DNA of 64,000 nucleotides from positions 68,554 to 132,553 of the forward strand of contig BDDC01000016.1 in NCBI GenBank assembly GCA_001662425.1. Reading direction: 5' to 3'. This DNA is from Chlamydomonas sphaeroides (Eukaryota; Chlorophyta; Chlorophyceae; Chlamydomonadales; Chlamydomonadaceae). The notes below the pieces were generated by a model, which was not told the DNA's origin, made no database searches, and saw only the letters and a program-made list of their open reading frames with translations. Shown here piece after piece: positions 11,560 through 24,200 of the stretch. Position 1 is the stretch's first letter; each line of letters starts with the position of its first letter. A program made the position numbers and the translations under genes.

Positions 11560-12715
11560 GCGAGCGGTGCCCCAAACGTATGAGCAGCCGCCCGGCTGCG
11601 CTGGGACGGCTGGAGTGGCCCTAGTGCGGCGCGGAGCCCGCGCGAACGTCATGCGTCCTAGGGGCGCTGGCGCGAGGCGCGCCGCGCAGAAGGCGGACTG
11701 GCGCTACCGGCCCCCTTAGTGGCTTCGGTGCTTGCGTTTGTTGCTCGCGGCCCGTATGAGCTACCGGGGCGAGCTGTTGCGGACGCCCGTGGATCCCACC
11801 TGCCCGTCGTGTGGCGCCGCGATGCCGGCTGCGTCGCGCATGTTTCTGTGTCTTGTATGTGCTGGCTAGGTAGCGAATGACCTATCCTGACGGACTAACA
11901 GCGGTCCGCATAATGACCTTGTGGCTGTGACTCTTGACAAGCTGACGGCTGCGGACTCGCGCCGGATGCGACGCAGCGCCTGTAGAGGCTTAGAGGTGGC
12001 AGCGGATTGGGACGCAGGTTGGGGCTCGGCCCGGGATTGGGAGCGGCTTGGACACAGGGAGCGTCGGCGTGGCGCAGGGTCTTGCTAGCGGTCCCCGACT
12101 GCCGTTAGTTGTCGCGAGGCTGAGTTGTCCGTTGGCTTGCCCCTTGTGAGGCAAGCCATGCACCCATGCGCAGCTGGGTCCGTTTGTCCCGTGGCGGACG
12201 CGCGAGTGCAGATGGCGCCGAGAGGCGACGAGAAAGGAGAGGTATCCGGCTGGAGCTAGGAGCCTCCTGGCTGTAGCAGTTACAGCGTGCTCGTCCCTTG
12301 CAAGCGAGCGGACGACGACCGCCAGAGCACCGGTGCTGGCAGAACAGCTGCCATGGCACGTGAGACGCAGAGGACTGCCGTGCGCGCTAGCCCTGTCAAT
12401 GCGACAGCCGGCATACGCTTTCATGCAGCGTGGCGGCACGGCCACGCATCTGTGGTCGGCGCGGAGAGACAACTCGAGCTGTGGGGGCAGCGCCACGGGC
12501 AGCAGCATGAGGCTACGCGCGCAAGGTTATGGCCAAGGGAGCGCCCAGCGTCAGGCAAGCAGCCGCCCCCCGGGGCCCTCCATCACCCACCTGCCGGCAG
12601 CAGCGCACAACAAGCCGCTGCCACACACATTGCTGTGCCGCAGCGCCCCGCTAGTACATGCGGCGTCGCGCCTCATGTGCCCCGCCCCACCGCCCGCGCG
12701 CCAAGCTGCCGCAGC
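11560..12715. other. Convergent intergenic region (3' UTRs)
   Basis: Lies between the stops of NHP2 (plus) and the J-domain gene (minus). It carries a minus-strand TGTAA at 12280-12284, 432 bases past the J-gene stop, the best candidate for that gene's poly(A) signal. Near 12148-12178, in reverse orientation, is a roughly 29-base piece identical to the 5' end of the dispersed repeat seen at 59.3 and 62.3 kb. No further coding exon could be supported on either strand. Confidence 0.5.
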
Positions 12716-15700
12716 TCACGCCCGGTCGTAGGCGGCTCGCTTGGCTGTGTCGCGCAGCACCGAGTAGGCCTCCTGCACCGCCTGGAAGCGGGCGGTGCTG
12801 GCGGCCTTGCGCGCGGGGTCGGGCTGCCTGCAGGCAGGCAGGGAGGCAGGGCGCCAGCGGCCTTGAAGCCTCAGAAGAGGACGCAGAGTTGCAGCAGCGC
12901 CGCACTGCAGCGCACCGCCCGTGAAAGGACGAGGCCGCGCGGCGACGCCGGCCACACCCACGGCCACACCGCATGGTTCTCCGACACCACGAACTACTGG
13001 CCAGCAGAGCGCGCAGAGCAGGCAGGAGCCGCCGTGCACCGACGGACCGAGGCCTGAGCTCGTCGCATACGTGGCTGCCTGTTAACGCCCGCGCGGCCCA
13101 TCAGGCAGGCAGCGGCGCGCACCTGTCGGGGTGCCACTTCATGGCTGCCGCCCGGAACGCAGCCTGCACCTCCTCCTTGCTAGCGCCCGGCGCCACGCCC
13201 AGCGTCGCGTAGTAGCCCCGGGGGTCGCGCGGCGCGCCGCCGCGCGACGACGACGATGACGACGACGAGCTGCCGCCGCCGCCACCCTGCACGGGCCGCG
13301 GAACGCCACACAACTCAGCACCAACAGCTGCGCGGCCGGCACCCCGGACGGCCCCGGAGGCGCAGGAGCTCGTGACTAACCGCCCCCCCACCAGGCCCAG
13401 GCCACGGACAACAGGCGCAGGAGCTCTCGACTCCCGGCCCGCCATTACCACCACCTCCATCACAGTGAGAGAGAGAGATTACAAAAGGAAAAAGAAACCG
13501 AAACCGAGCAAGGAAAAACGGAAAAGCAGGAAAAGCAGTGGTCGCGGCGCGAACCATGAAGTCCCCACCCGCCTCTCGCACCTGCTGGCCCCCGCTCCGG
13601 CTGCCGCGCCCGCTCCGGCTGTAGCTGTACCGCGCCTCCTCGTCGTAGCCGTACGACGTGTCATCCGGGTCCTGCCGTACCCACTCGTACCGAAACCAGG
13701 CCTCGCGCTCCGCCTCGCCCGCCTCCGGCAGCGGCCGCGAAAAGCGGGCGCGCAGGCGCAGCAGCTGGGCGTGCAGCTCCGGCCACAGGCTGCGGCCCAC
13801 AGCCACGCACACCGCACGAGTGGACACGCAGGCAGGGAAGCAAGGGGCGGGTGCGAGGACAGCGGATGTGCGCCCCAGCCGAGCACCGGTCCGCTGCATA
13901 CCGGACCGGACTGGTCGCGCGGCCGCACCGAGGCCTACCTGGCGACGGCGTATCCCGCCACCGCCGGCAGCATCAGGCCCAGCCCCAGCGCCGCCGGTGC
14001 CGTGGCTGCCGCCAACACGCCGCCCGCCGCCGCCGCCAGCCCCGCCACACGGGCCGGGTTGGGCAGCACTGGGCCCGAGGAGACGCCAGTCGTAAAGCCT
14101 GGGTGGGGAGGGGCAGTCGAGAGCAGCTGCGGTCTGCCAGCCCCGTAGCTCCTAGCCATGGCGGCCCACCGGCTGCGCCGCAGTTGCTCTGCAAGTGCCA
14201 CGCGCCCATCCGCTAACAGCACATTGCGCGCCTCCCGCACGTCCTGAGGTAGGCAGCACACGGCAGCCCGCCACCCCCTCGCTCGCCAAGCACCTCCACT
14301 AGCAGCGAGTGCCCCGCAGCAGCCCCATCCCTCAGGGTCCGACGCAGCAGCCCCATCCCTCAGGGTCCGACGCCACACCCCGCCCACCCACCCGCGACGT
14401 AGGTCCGCATGGCCACGCCGCGAATGCGGGTCTTAAAGACATGCGCCGGCACGAACACAGGGCTCGCCGCCAGCCGGCCCAGGACCACGTCCATAACCAC
14501 CAGCTGCACTCGGTCGGCGCCGTAGGCCGACAGCAGCTGCGACTCCACCGCAGACAGCTCCGCGGTGCTGCGTGCAGGCGTTCGTGGGCGGGCGATGGGC
14601 AGAGCAGGGAGCAGGGGGCAGGGTGGGCGCGGCGTGGCTGGTGGGCCAGGGCTGGGCTGGAAGGGTCGCGTTGAGGCACACACGCGGTGCGAGGGGTACG
14701 GTCAGCGGAGGCGCTTGGTTGATGTGGGTCTGAAACACCCGGCGCCTCGGCCTACGCGTGCGCGGCCCACCCTTCCGGATACCGCACCGGATGGCCTGCC
14801 TCGCCGCCTCCGCCGCCTCCGTGGGGCCGAGCCGGAACGGCACCACGCGGTCAGGCGAGCCGCCCACCGCGTCGCCGCGGGCGCCCGTCCCACCTCCAGC
14901 GCCGTCCGGCGACCGTACGTAGTCACCGTACGGCAGCGCCCGCCGTACGTGCTCGCCGGGTTTCATGCGGTCGATGGCTGGGTCGTGCCGGTACTTGGAA
15001 CCAGCTGGGATGGGTGCGGAGGCAAGGGCATGAGGTCCAGCGCGGGTGCAAGGGTCAACGCCGCAGCAAAGCACTGGTGAAGCTCTCGGGGCCACTTGGG
15101 CCAAGGTGCCCCCCCAAGGGATATCGTCGCACCAGCAAAGCCAGAGGCGGCGCCGCGGCGACGCAGCAGCCCCGGCCCGGCCATCAGGTGTGCTGCACCC
15201 CCCTGGTTCGCCCATGTGCTCAGCCTACCGTACACCTGAGCCTCGGGCGACTCTGCGCGCCAGTGCCGCGCGAAGAGCCAGTCCGGGGCCACGGTAGTCC
15301 AGTCGACCTCCCACTGCGGCGTGCAAGCGGACGAGCGGGCAGGGAGGAAGGGAGGGCGGAGGGTAGCGGTCAGCGGCTCTGTGTGGGGCGCATGGGTGCA
15401 TAAGAGAGGCCCGGGAAGACGCCGGCGGTGCGTCAGGTGTGCGGCGTGCGGCGTACGGCAAGCGCCGTGCCGTACCTGGGGCGAGGAGGTGCGCGTGGTG
15501 GCGTTGTAGCGGGTGACCAGCCGCGTGCGGCCGACCTGCAGTGGGTCAGTGGGCAGGCAGCTTGGCAGCGAGGGCCGTGGCAGGGCCGGATGAAACGCAA
15601 GTACGCAAAGGGTGGGTGACGGCAGAGCTGCACGGCGGTGCGGCAGGACGTCCTTGAAACAGCTGCACGCCCCATGGCTTCGGTGCACCGGCACCGCCCA

Positions 15701-16201
15701 TCCCCTCTCAAAGCGCCTGGGAGCCGCGCGCGGCTGGCGCCGGAGCCTTTCAGGCCGCCCGCTCCACACCTGTGCGGACTGGACATGCACTTGAGCCTCG
15801 GCCGATATGCACCAGAAGGGGAGGAGCGTGGCCTTGACGCCGTCCCAGCCCCCGGGACGGGAGGTCAGGACGCCGGCGTGGTGCGCCTCCCATTGCGCCT
15901 CCGCGTCGGTGCGGCTCAGCGAGAATGGCAGCACTCGGGCCTTGGAGGCCAGCAGCTCGTGAGGACGGCGGGAGCTGTCGTTGGCGGGGGCGGCGGCGAG
16001 CGGGGAAGTCGAGAAGCCGTGCAGCACCCATTTTGGGGCTGCAGCGCCCGCTCGAGGAGCTAGTTGTGGCAGCAGTTGAAGACGGCTTGTGAGGCTGCCA
16101 TGGCTGGCGAGGAGCGCTGGCAAAGTTAACGTCGCGCTGACGAGGGCGGGGCGGATGGCACCAAGGGTTGGGCCCGCCCACAGTTGCGGGGCCGACAGCA
16201 T
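12716..16201 (-). CDS. Mitochondrial-type protein with C-terminal J domain
   Basis: Hsp70 co-chaperone candidate. Exons: 16201-15770, 15535-15476, 15313-15229, 15004-14788, 14567-~14392, 14243-13939, 13789-13582, 13286-13123 and 12827-12716, about 585 residues. The J domain occupies the last ~70 residues: GYYATLGVAPGASKEEV, then FRAAAMKWHPDR (HPD intact, split by the last intron), then FQAVQEAYSVLRD and AAYDRA at the stop. The N-terminus has a presequence look (Ala/Leu/Arg-rich, no acids, HGFSTSPLAAAP near residue 61). The middle has no recognised domain but shows conserved-looking stretches (WEVDWTTVAPDWLFARHW, SPVFVPAHVFKTRIRG) and a serine run before the J domain. The exon 5/6 junction is unresolved: the strong acceptor at 14243 is phase 0, while the obvious donor at 14392 leaves phase 1. 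The J domain itself is certain; the rest of the model is less so. Confidence 0.78.
14316..14371. repeat. Two tandem copies of a 28-bp unit in an intron
   Basis: Positions 14316-14343 and 14344-14371 are identical 28-base units (beginning gcagcagccccatccctcag). They lie in the intron between exons 5 and 6 of the J-domain gene, next to the unresolved splice junction. Confidence 0.8.
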
Positions 16202-16517
16202 GCTGACATCGGCGTGCTGATGCTGTTAGTGGTGCTTTGCAGGATGCCGGGATGGTCGTTGGGAAACCCGCATCGCAAAATTATATGCCCTCGCAAAACA
16301 CAAACACCGGTGGCTCATTGTACCGGTGCTCAAGGCTACTCACTAGCTGAAATAGCCACACTGTCAAGCAACGCAAGTCCACAACCGCTCTGCAATTACC
16401 TGTGGTTGTCGCTATCAATTCGCTTTGCAGTCGCTGAGCAGTACGCGTAGCTAGGTGCTGCTGGTCGTCGAGCCAGGGCTCACCCGCTGTTGGTGGAGCT
16501 CCAGTGCCTCAGACACC
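16202..16517. promoter_or_regulatory. Divergent promoter, J-domain gene / VTT gene
   Basis: Only 316 bases separate two oppositely oriented start codons. The segment is locally AT-rich (TTATATG at 16281-16287) compared with its surroundings. No gene is seen in it. It probably serves as a bidirectional promoter. Confidence 0.5.
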
Positions 16518-19421
16518 ATGGCCCAGTCGCTACTTTCAGCCCGGGCTCTGCAGCGCGTGCAGCCGACGCTCAGGTGCAACCCACTCGGATGTCCAGTTGT
16601 TGGGGCGCGCGCACGGGCAGCGCCACGGACCTCCGCGGTGACGCTGCGAGCCACACACCTTGACGTGGAGCCCTGCAGCACCAGCTCCGCCTGCCAAGAG
16701 GAGCACGTTGCCGAACAGCCGCACACTCGCAATGCGGAGGTGGCGTCGTGCAGCGGCGCAGAGCAGAGCGCGCTCGGCGGCAAAGTCGTTGCTGCGCTGA
16801 CGCTCGCGTCCGGGCTATCACTGCTGCTAGTTGATGCAGCATGGGCAAGTGGAGGGACGTTTTCCGGAGGGGCTCTGGATCTCTTCAAGGACTTTCTGGT
16901 AAGCACAAGCCCTTGTACATGCAGCATGCCGACGCTGCACGCAGCAGCTTCGCTGTGGCCTGCATGGCGTCGCGCGTCGGCGCATCCGCAAAGCAGCGCA
17001 CACTACTCCGGTGTAGGAGCGGGTTGCCAAACTCAGTCGGCTCCGACGCGGCAGAATGCCCTGGAACCCGCACGCGGCAGGCACGCGAAGCCGCGCTGCC
17101 TCAGGCACGCGTTGCGCCAGCACCAGACAATGCGCACCCCCTTGTCCGCCACGCATCTACCTGACCGCCTGCCCACGCCATCCGCACGCTGCTCGCCTCC
17201 CGCCTCCACAGGACCAGGTGGAGGGGATGGGCCCCTCCGGCGCCTTCCTGTTCGTGCTGGTGGTCATGCTCTCCGAGATGATCCCGCTCTTCCCGACACA
17301 GCCGCTGTCCCTGGCCAGCGGCATGATCTTCGGCGGCAAGCAGGTGCGAGCGCCACCTGGGCAACACCAGGGGCCCCTGTGGTTGGTCAGCACCGCGAGC
17401 TCGGCCCCAGCACCCTTCGGCCCGTGTGAGGCGAGCCCCAGCAGCAGGCGTTGCTGCCGTAGCTGGGCGGGCCAGCAATCGCGAGGAGAGCAGAGCGGCA
17501 ACGCCCCTGGAGAAGCGCCCTTGACGTCGTCGTAGCGGGTCCTGAGCAGCGGCCGGTTGGAACGTGTCTGAGCTGGCCTGGAGTTGTTGGCTCGGGCTTC
17601 GGCTGCTAGGGTCGCGTTGCCGCTCGCCTGTTGTTCCCTGCTTCTGCGCATCGCGCGATCACGGCGCCCGCTGCACTAATCACGCCGCTGCCGTCGCTCG
17701 CCGCCGTCGCAGGGCGCGGTGCTGATGCTGGTGGGAGTGACGCTGGCGGCAATCAACGCCTTCGTCATTTCCCGCGGTGTGGGCCGGGGGCTGGCGGAGA
17801 AGGTGAGCAGTGGCCGGAGGTGGCCGCCTTGGAGTCGTGGGGTGTCACGGCCACCGCTTGCAGCTGCTGGAGGCTGCCCGTGGCTAGGCACCTGGCCCAC
17901 GTCGCCGACCGTGCCTTGGCCCTCCTCTCTCTTGCCCTCCCCCTATCGCCGACTCCAGGTCATCTCGATGGAGATGGGCGAGGAGCCGCTCGACCACCCG
18001 GGGGCGGCCACACACAACGCCGTGGCGCGCAAGCTGGCGGAGGTGCAGGTGGGCGCAGGACAAGGGGGCGGGACGGAGAGCAGGGATGGAGAGCACATTG
18101 ATAGTGGACGTGCCACGAGGATGGGGATGCGGGCAGAGGTGGGTTCAAAGCCGTGGTGGTTGGCGGAGAAGGGCCAGGTTTGAGCGCTTCGGCCTGTAGG
18201 GAATCGCCTGGCGGAGGTGTAGGCAGCGGAGCGGGGGCTGAGGGCAAGCCAGGGCTGTGCCCGACCTGCGCAGGGACGGGGGGACTCGGAGCAGGCGTGC
18301 TGCGGCCCCACCCTGCCGCACGCCTCATGCACCAGGCCTCATCGCCCATACCGTTTGTCAACCCCCCTCCTCCCGGCCCCCTTGCCCGCGCCCCGCAGCG
18401 CACCATCGAGACCGGCACCTTCTGGCAGCAGCTCATCTCGGTGGCGCTGCTGCGGCTGACGCCCGTGGTGCCCTTCTCCGCCTCCAACTACGTGCTCGGC
18501 CTCACGCCGCTGCAGGTGCGCGGCCGGGGCCCTGACCGGGGCGCACCCCAGCTGCTGCGCGCTGTCGGTTGCAAGCTGGCGCCCCCGACCGCTGCGCCCT
18601 CGCCAGCAAGGAAGCCAGCGCAGAGCTCGCTTCGGGCAGCGGCGCCGTGCAAGAGCCCAGCCTGGTGGGCCCCGTCAGCCACAGCCTCTGTTCAACCTCT
18701 GGCCCTTGCTTACGCTGCCTTCCTTGCCCTCCTCCGCTACCCATGGCCTGCCTCCGCTCCTTCCCGCAGCTGCCGGCCTTCATCGGCGGCACCGTGTCCG
18801 GCATGGCGGTGTGGGCGGTGCTGTACGCGGGGCTGGGCGGCGTGGGCCGCACCCTGCTGGACAGCGGCGAGGACGTGGCCGACGTGTTTGCGGGTGAGCC
18901 GGGCTGCCTGAGGGCCTCTGGGGGTCTGGTTGGGGGACGGGGGGTGGGGCGGCGCACCAGCGGCTCCCCGCAGCACCGCCTGGGGCCGGTAGCAGGATGA
19001 CGGCAAGTGACGTTGGGCCATGCGGACGGGCAGATCGGCGAAGCCGTGGCAATCGGCTTGGCCAATTGCACAAGACGCCTAGTCTCGCCGTTTGCGGGGT
19101 CTGTGCGGTGACCGAGTCCCTGACTGGGCCGTCCGCGTTCTGCTCCTGTTGCGCCTCCCCTGCACAGTGCTGGCGGAGCAGTCGGGCGCCTACACCAAGC
19201 CCGTGCTCCTTGCGGCGGGCGGCCTGGCGGCGGCAGCGGCTGTGTATTACCTGGTGCGCAGCCGCCTGGCGCCGGAGCAGGAGCCCGCCTCGGCATCGGC
19301 GTCGTCGTCGTCGGCGAGTGGCTCGTCCATGGACGGCGAGGCTGCGGAGGCGCGCGTGACGGTGGGCCGCCCGGCGGGCGGCGAGTCTCAGCAGCAGAAG
19401 CAGCAGCTGATGCGCAAGTAG
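16518..19421 (+). CDS. Plastid-type VTT/SNARE-associated (DedA-like) membrane protein
   Basis: Seven exons (16518-16898, 17212-17343, 17713-17802, 17959-18048, 18399-18515, 18770-18893, 19168-19421) give 395 residues. The N-terminal ~95 residues are Ser/Ala/Arg-rich with few acids, a likely plastid transit peptide. A first hydrophobic segment follows (VVAALTLASGLSLLLVDAAW). The VTT core runs from ~130 to 300: MIPLFPTQPLSLASGMIFGG corresponds to the first re-entrant loop, AVLMLVGVTLAAINAFVISR to a membrane helix, and RLTPVVPFSASNYVLGLTPL to the family's conserved Arg-Pro-Phe-Asn motif. A last helix (PVLLAAGGLAAAAAVYYLV) precedes a Ser- and Gln-rich tail. The family (DedA, Tvp38, TMEM41/VMP1) includes lipid scramblases and transporters; the substrate here is unknown. 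All introns between core exons are phase 0. Confidence 0.88.
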
Positions 19422-21270
19422 GGTAGAGGCAGGTGTGGAGATGGGTGACAAGAGGAGGTGGAGCGGCTGGCGTGGCGCGGGAGCTTGCGCGTCGGTGTGA
19501 GTGCGTGTGTGCAAGTTTTGTGTGTGAGACGGAGGTGTGCGGTGCGTGTTTTATGGAGAGCCGGCGCGTGTGCGGTCCGCGCTGGCGCTGGGAGCGGGAG
19601 ACGCAGCTAATGGCGCGCTCTTTCATGCATTTGCTGTCATGCCCAGACATGCTGCTAATGGAGCGCGGAGCTGGGGCTGCGACTGCAAGCGCGAGTGGTA
19701 CAGGTTTATGCTTGTCTTTTTTGGTGGGGGTGCTGCGCCGCCGGCGCAAACATGGCCCACATCGCTCGCGGCTTGACGCCGCGTCTAGGGCTTCCCGCGC
19801 AGGCTGGCTGCAACGAAATGCTAGGCTGAGCGCGTTTTAGGCGCGTGGCGGGCTGAGGTGTGCCGAGGTCCGCTTTTGTTGCTCTGCCCGCGATGCAGGC
19901 GCGGTCCGGGCCCCGAACCCTGTAGGGCTTGCAGTGCTTTCTGCGGCGGTGCGTGCCCCCCGGGCATGCCTCCGAGGTTGTGCGCGTGTTTGCGTGTGTG
20001 TGTGTGTGCGACATGTTTGATGCCGCTTGGCGGCTTGCGCTTTCGGCTACGACGCGTGGCGTTTGAGCGGTCAGCGGCTGCGTTGGGCCGGCGTCGCTAG
20101 GGCGCCACGAGCCGGAGTGAGAGCGCAGCGCACGCGCCATTGGCTGAGTTTCGTTTGTTGTGGCTTGTGGGCTTGTGGGAGCTGGACGGGGGCGGCATGC
20201 CCGCGGGGTTTGGTCCCGTCTGACGCCAGCTGTTGGCGCTAGCTGCCCGGACCTCACGAGCTGTCGGTCCCTTGTGCAGCATACCGTTGAGTCGTGGAGT
20301 GGATGACGACCCAGGAGCGGAGTGGATGACGACTACTGAGGGGTCCTCAGGCCGCGCAGAGGGCGTTTGAGCCCGAGCCGGCCTGAGCTGAAGAAGTTGC
20401 CGCATTGCGTGTGTCGCTGTGTTGCACGGGAGCAGAGGCGGGCACCGGCGGTGCGGCGGCCTGCGAGTGTGTTGTGAAGCCGTTGCGCGCGCTGTGCAGG
20501 TGCAGGTGTGCGTGCCGCAGGGCCGTGCACGGACGGGCCGTCAGTCTAGGGTCTGCGGCAAGAGACGCCAGGAGCTTGCCGCGGCTCGACGCCACCCGCA
20601 ATGTAACTTAGGACAGGTGACGCTGCGTGTGGCGCCGCCCATGGCTGCCACGGTGGCGCCTGGGTGTTGCGGCAGCACATTTGCATGCATGGTCGCAGGG
20701 CCATGCGTTGCGGCTGGCTGGCCCCCCGCTCGGGAACGCGGCAGGGAGCCGCAAGGCAGGAACGGCCAGCAAAGCGCGGGGGCACGTGCAGCACGGGGGA
20801 CCAGCTGCCCAACCAAACGTGCGTACACTGCAGCCGCAGGGTCTCAGGTCACCGGTGGGCTGACTTGAGCAGACCACGAACGATAGGAAGCTGCCGGGCA
20901 CGAGGGCGAGCGCTGCGGCAGCAGGTAAGCACTGCGACTGGTCCTGACCGTGTGCTGCTCTCCTGGTGATCTGGCTCGATAGATCAGCCCCCATGGCTGC
21001 CCTCGCAGCCCTCGCACCTCAGCGGACCACCGTGGGCCGGCGTGGCCGGCGGCGCGGCGTTGTGTGCGTGTGACGTCAGGATGCGCCGGCGTTGGCCACG
21101 ACCCACGGGCCACCGCCCATGTCACTGCAGTGCTCGCAGCCTTAGCCTAGCACATGCCCAGCCCTCGCCATTCGCACACCCCTTTTCCCTCGACCGCCGC
21201 ACGCAAGCACAACCCCTCACCAGCTAACTCGTCGACACAGCGCAAGTCGCCAGCGGGCTCGGCAGTCGCC
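19422..21270. other. Long intergenic stretch between VTT and caleosin genes
   Basis: About 1.85 kb without a supportable exon. It holds the VTT 3' UTR; the first plus-strand TGTAA found is at 20602-20606, 1,181 bases past the stop. A short direct repeat (gagtggatgacgac) occurs twice near 20295-20330. The caleosin promoter should be in its right end; no TATA box stands out. Long open frames here show unstructured composition and no splice logic. Confidence 0.4.
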
Positions 21271-24200
21271 ATGGCGACGATGCTGGACCAGGCGGTCGAC
21301 CTGGGCCCCAACAACATGGGCCAGTCCCCGCTGTCGGTGAGGCGATGACGGGGGCGGGGCGGGCAGCGCTAAGGTGGCAGCCTTATGCGACGCGCTGAGC
21401 CGGCGTTCCGCAGGGGGCAGGGCCGACGCGCGAGCGCGGCCCTGCCTCCCGATGCAGCCCGCATCGCGACGCGAATGGCAGCACGCTGGCAATCACACGC
21501 TGCTGCCGCCCCTGTGCCGCCTCGCGGCGCTCTCGGCGCGCGCCGCGCCCGGCGAGCAGCAGTCGCTGCTGCTGCTGCTGCTGCTGGCCGGCTGCCTGCT
21601 GCTGCTGCCGGCGCTGCTGGTAGCCTATCACAAGACGCTGGGGCCGCGCGCCCGGGTGAGCAGCGGCGGCAGCGGCAGCGCCGACAGCAGCAGCGGCGGT
21701 GGCGCCTCGACTCATCCTCGCCCGAATCCACACCCGGTGCTTCTCCTCTCTCCCCCCCATTCACCCGCTGCCTCAATCCCGCCGCTAGCAGTCCCCATGC
21801 CCCAGCTCGCGCTTCCCACCGTCCCCGCCCCTCCGCAGGACCTGCAGGGCGGCAAGATGCCGATGGCGTCCAAGATCGACAAGGTCAACGGCCGCACCGG
21901 CAAGGAGACGATGCACCCCGCCGGCGTCAACAGCGAAGTGAGGGGGCTCTCCTTGGTCTCTCGCGCTCTGACCCTCTGACCCGGGACCAGTGGTTCGGGG
22001 CCGTGATGTGCCCACGGCCTGCCAGCCATGACCCGCTGCCCAACCCCGCTGCCGCCCGCCGCATGCTGCTGACCTGCGTCCCCCTCCCACGCTTCCGCAG
22101 GAGCCGGTCAGCGGCATCCCCGAGTACCCCATCACCCTCAAGCACAGCCCGCCCGGCGGCCTTGACAAGGTCATGCCCAACCCGGGTGCGTGGCGTCCAC
22201 ATGCGCACCCGCACTGCGCGGGCTGGCTGGCACGCTTGAGGCTTGACCCAAACACAGACATCCCCACACCTGGCGATGCGCACTCACATGCAACACATCC
22301 TCTTGTCAATCTTTCAAGCCACCTGCGCACCTGCTCGCTGAGCGCCCCCGCCCCCGCCCCCCGTCGCCTTCCGTCCCCCGTGCTGCGTGTCGCCCCCTGC
22401 CCCCTGCCCCCCAGGCATGCCCCGCGCCAACAAGGCGGTGTCTCGTGAGAAGCCCGACGGCTCTCCCAACACGCCCGCCGACCGCACCGTACTGCAGCAG
22501 CACGTCATGTTCTGGGACCGGTGAGGCGGCGCGGGTAGGGAGGGAGGCGGGAGGAGGGGCCTGACCGGGCCGGGGAGTTCAGGAAGCTTGGGCGGCGTCT
22601 TCCTTCTTACTGCACCCGAGTACCGCACGCTTCAGCTTGTGCGCCTCACGTTGCTCTCGCCCCCTTCCATGGCAGCGACAATGACGGCATCATCTGGCCC
22701 ATTGACACATTCGTGGGTGAGCTCAGAGGGGGGTCACACGGCAATAGGGGACAACGGCAACCGTTGCGCCGGCCCCCGTCGCACTCCCCCCTCCTCGCAT
22801 CCCCTGTGCCTACCCCTTCATGCCCCTCCCTTCATCCTCCCCGCTCCTTTCCCACCCCTCAGGCTTCCGCCGCCTGGGCTTCAACCTGCTCATCTCCGCC
22901 GCCGCGGTTCCCTTCATCCACATGTCCTTCTCCTACCCCACGCTCAAGAGCTGGATCCCGGTGAGACGGAAAATACGGCACTACTGGCGCATGCTGACGT
23001 TTCGGCACGGCCTCCGTCGAGCGGGCCTTTCCCCGCACCCCTTGTCGCTGCCACCCACCCGTCACGCCGGCTGCCACGGACCCTCCCCTCCGCCTCCACT
23101 TTCCCATGTTACGGCCTCGAGCGGGCTCGCCGCCTTTTGTAGCTGCCACCCTCCCGTCACGCCGGCTGCCATCAACCCTGCCCTCCGCCTCCCCTTCCCT
23201 ACCCCACACCAAACCCCCAGGACCCCCGGCTGCCCATCTACCTGGATCAGATCCACCGCACCAAGCACGGGTCGGACAGCGAGGTGTGTGCGTCATGCAG
23301 CAAGAGGGGCCCTGTTGATGGCAACATGATAACATGATGGCATGATGATGAGCTGTATCATAGCTAGGGTGAGGGATAGAATGGGCGAGGGGACGCAGCT
23401 GGGCGTGAGGCGCCACATGGCCGGCTGCGCGCGCTTGTGGACCCATAGCGCCTGGGCCCTCGGCGGCCGGCTCACGCCTGTGCGTCCCTGTCTGACTGGT
23501 CCTTCCACGCGTGGCCCCATTCGGCAGGTGTACGACACGGAGGGCCGCTTCGTGCCCGAGAAGTTCGAGTCGGTGCGCGGGATGGGGAGGGGTGGCGGCG
23601 GCGGTGGGTGGGTGGCCAGCTGCCGGGCGAGCGCACCGTCCTGCCTTTGAATACCCTGCTGCCACAACACACCTCTCGCCGTACCGTTCGCTGCCGTGTG
23701 CAGATCTTCTCCAAGTTCGACCGCGACAACAAGGGCGGCCTGGGCTGGAAGGACATCCAGGAGATGGTGTACTCCAGTGAGGCGCCGTGGGGGGAGGGAG
23801 GAGTAGGGGCAGGCGCAGGGGCAGGCGCAACGGGCAGCCGCGAACTGTGGGCGCATGCATGCATGCTTGCAGGCGGCATCTGTGGCCGTGACCACCGTGG
23901 TACGCTTCCGTCCTTGCCCTCCGCATGAACAACTACAAAGACATGAACATCAACGACCCCAACGGCTGGTACGTACGCTACACGGCTCGGATCTCACATT
24001 GCGGCGAGAAGGGACGCGCGCCTGGCCCCTGCCGTCGCCCGGTTCCCACGCACGCGTACCGTACTGGCGCCGTTGCGTGCGCGGGCTGGGGTCCAGGATG
24101 GCATGGTCTTTCCTTTTTTGCGCTAGTGGCATGAAACACAATGCATGCATTTTGCGGCCCCTGTGTCACAGGATTGCCGAGCGCCTCGAGTGGTGGGTCA

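Noticed and set aside
12287..13057. 256-codon plus-strand open frame
   Set aside because: It is antisense to the J-domain last exon and 3' UTR; the J domain on the other strand explains the region.
15014..16063. Long plus-strand frames opposite the J-domain gene
   Set aside because: Composition mirrors the real minus-strand exons, and no homology pattern is visible.
20541..20994. Minus-strand frames in the VTT-caleosin spacer
   Set aside because: Cys/Arg/Pro-rich, no recognisable motif, no consistent donor or acceptor.
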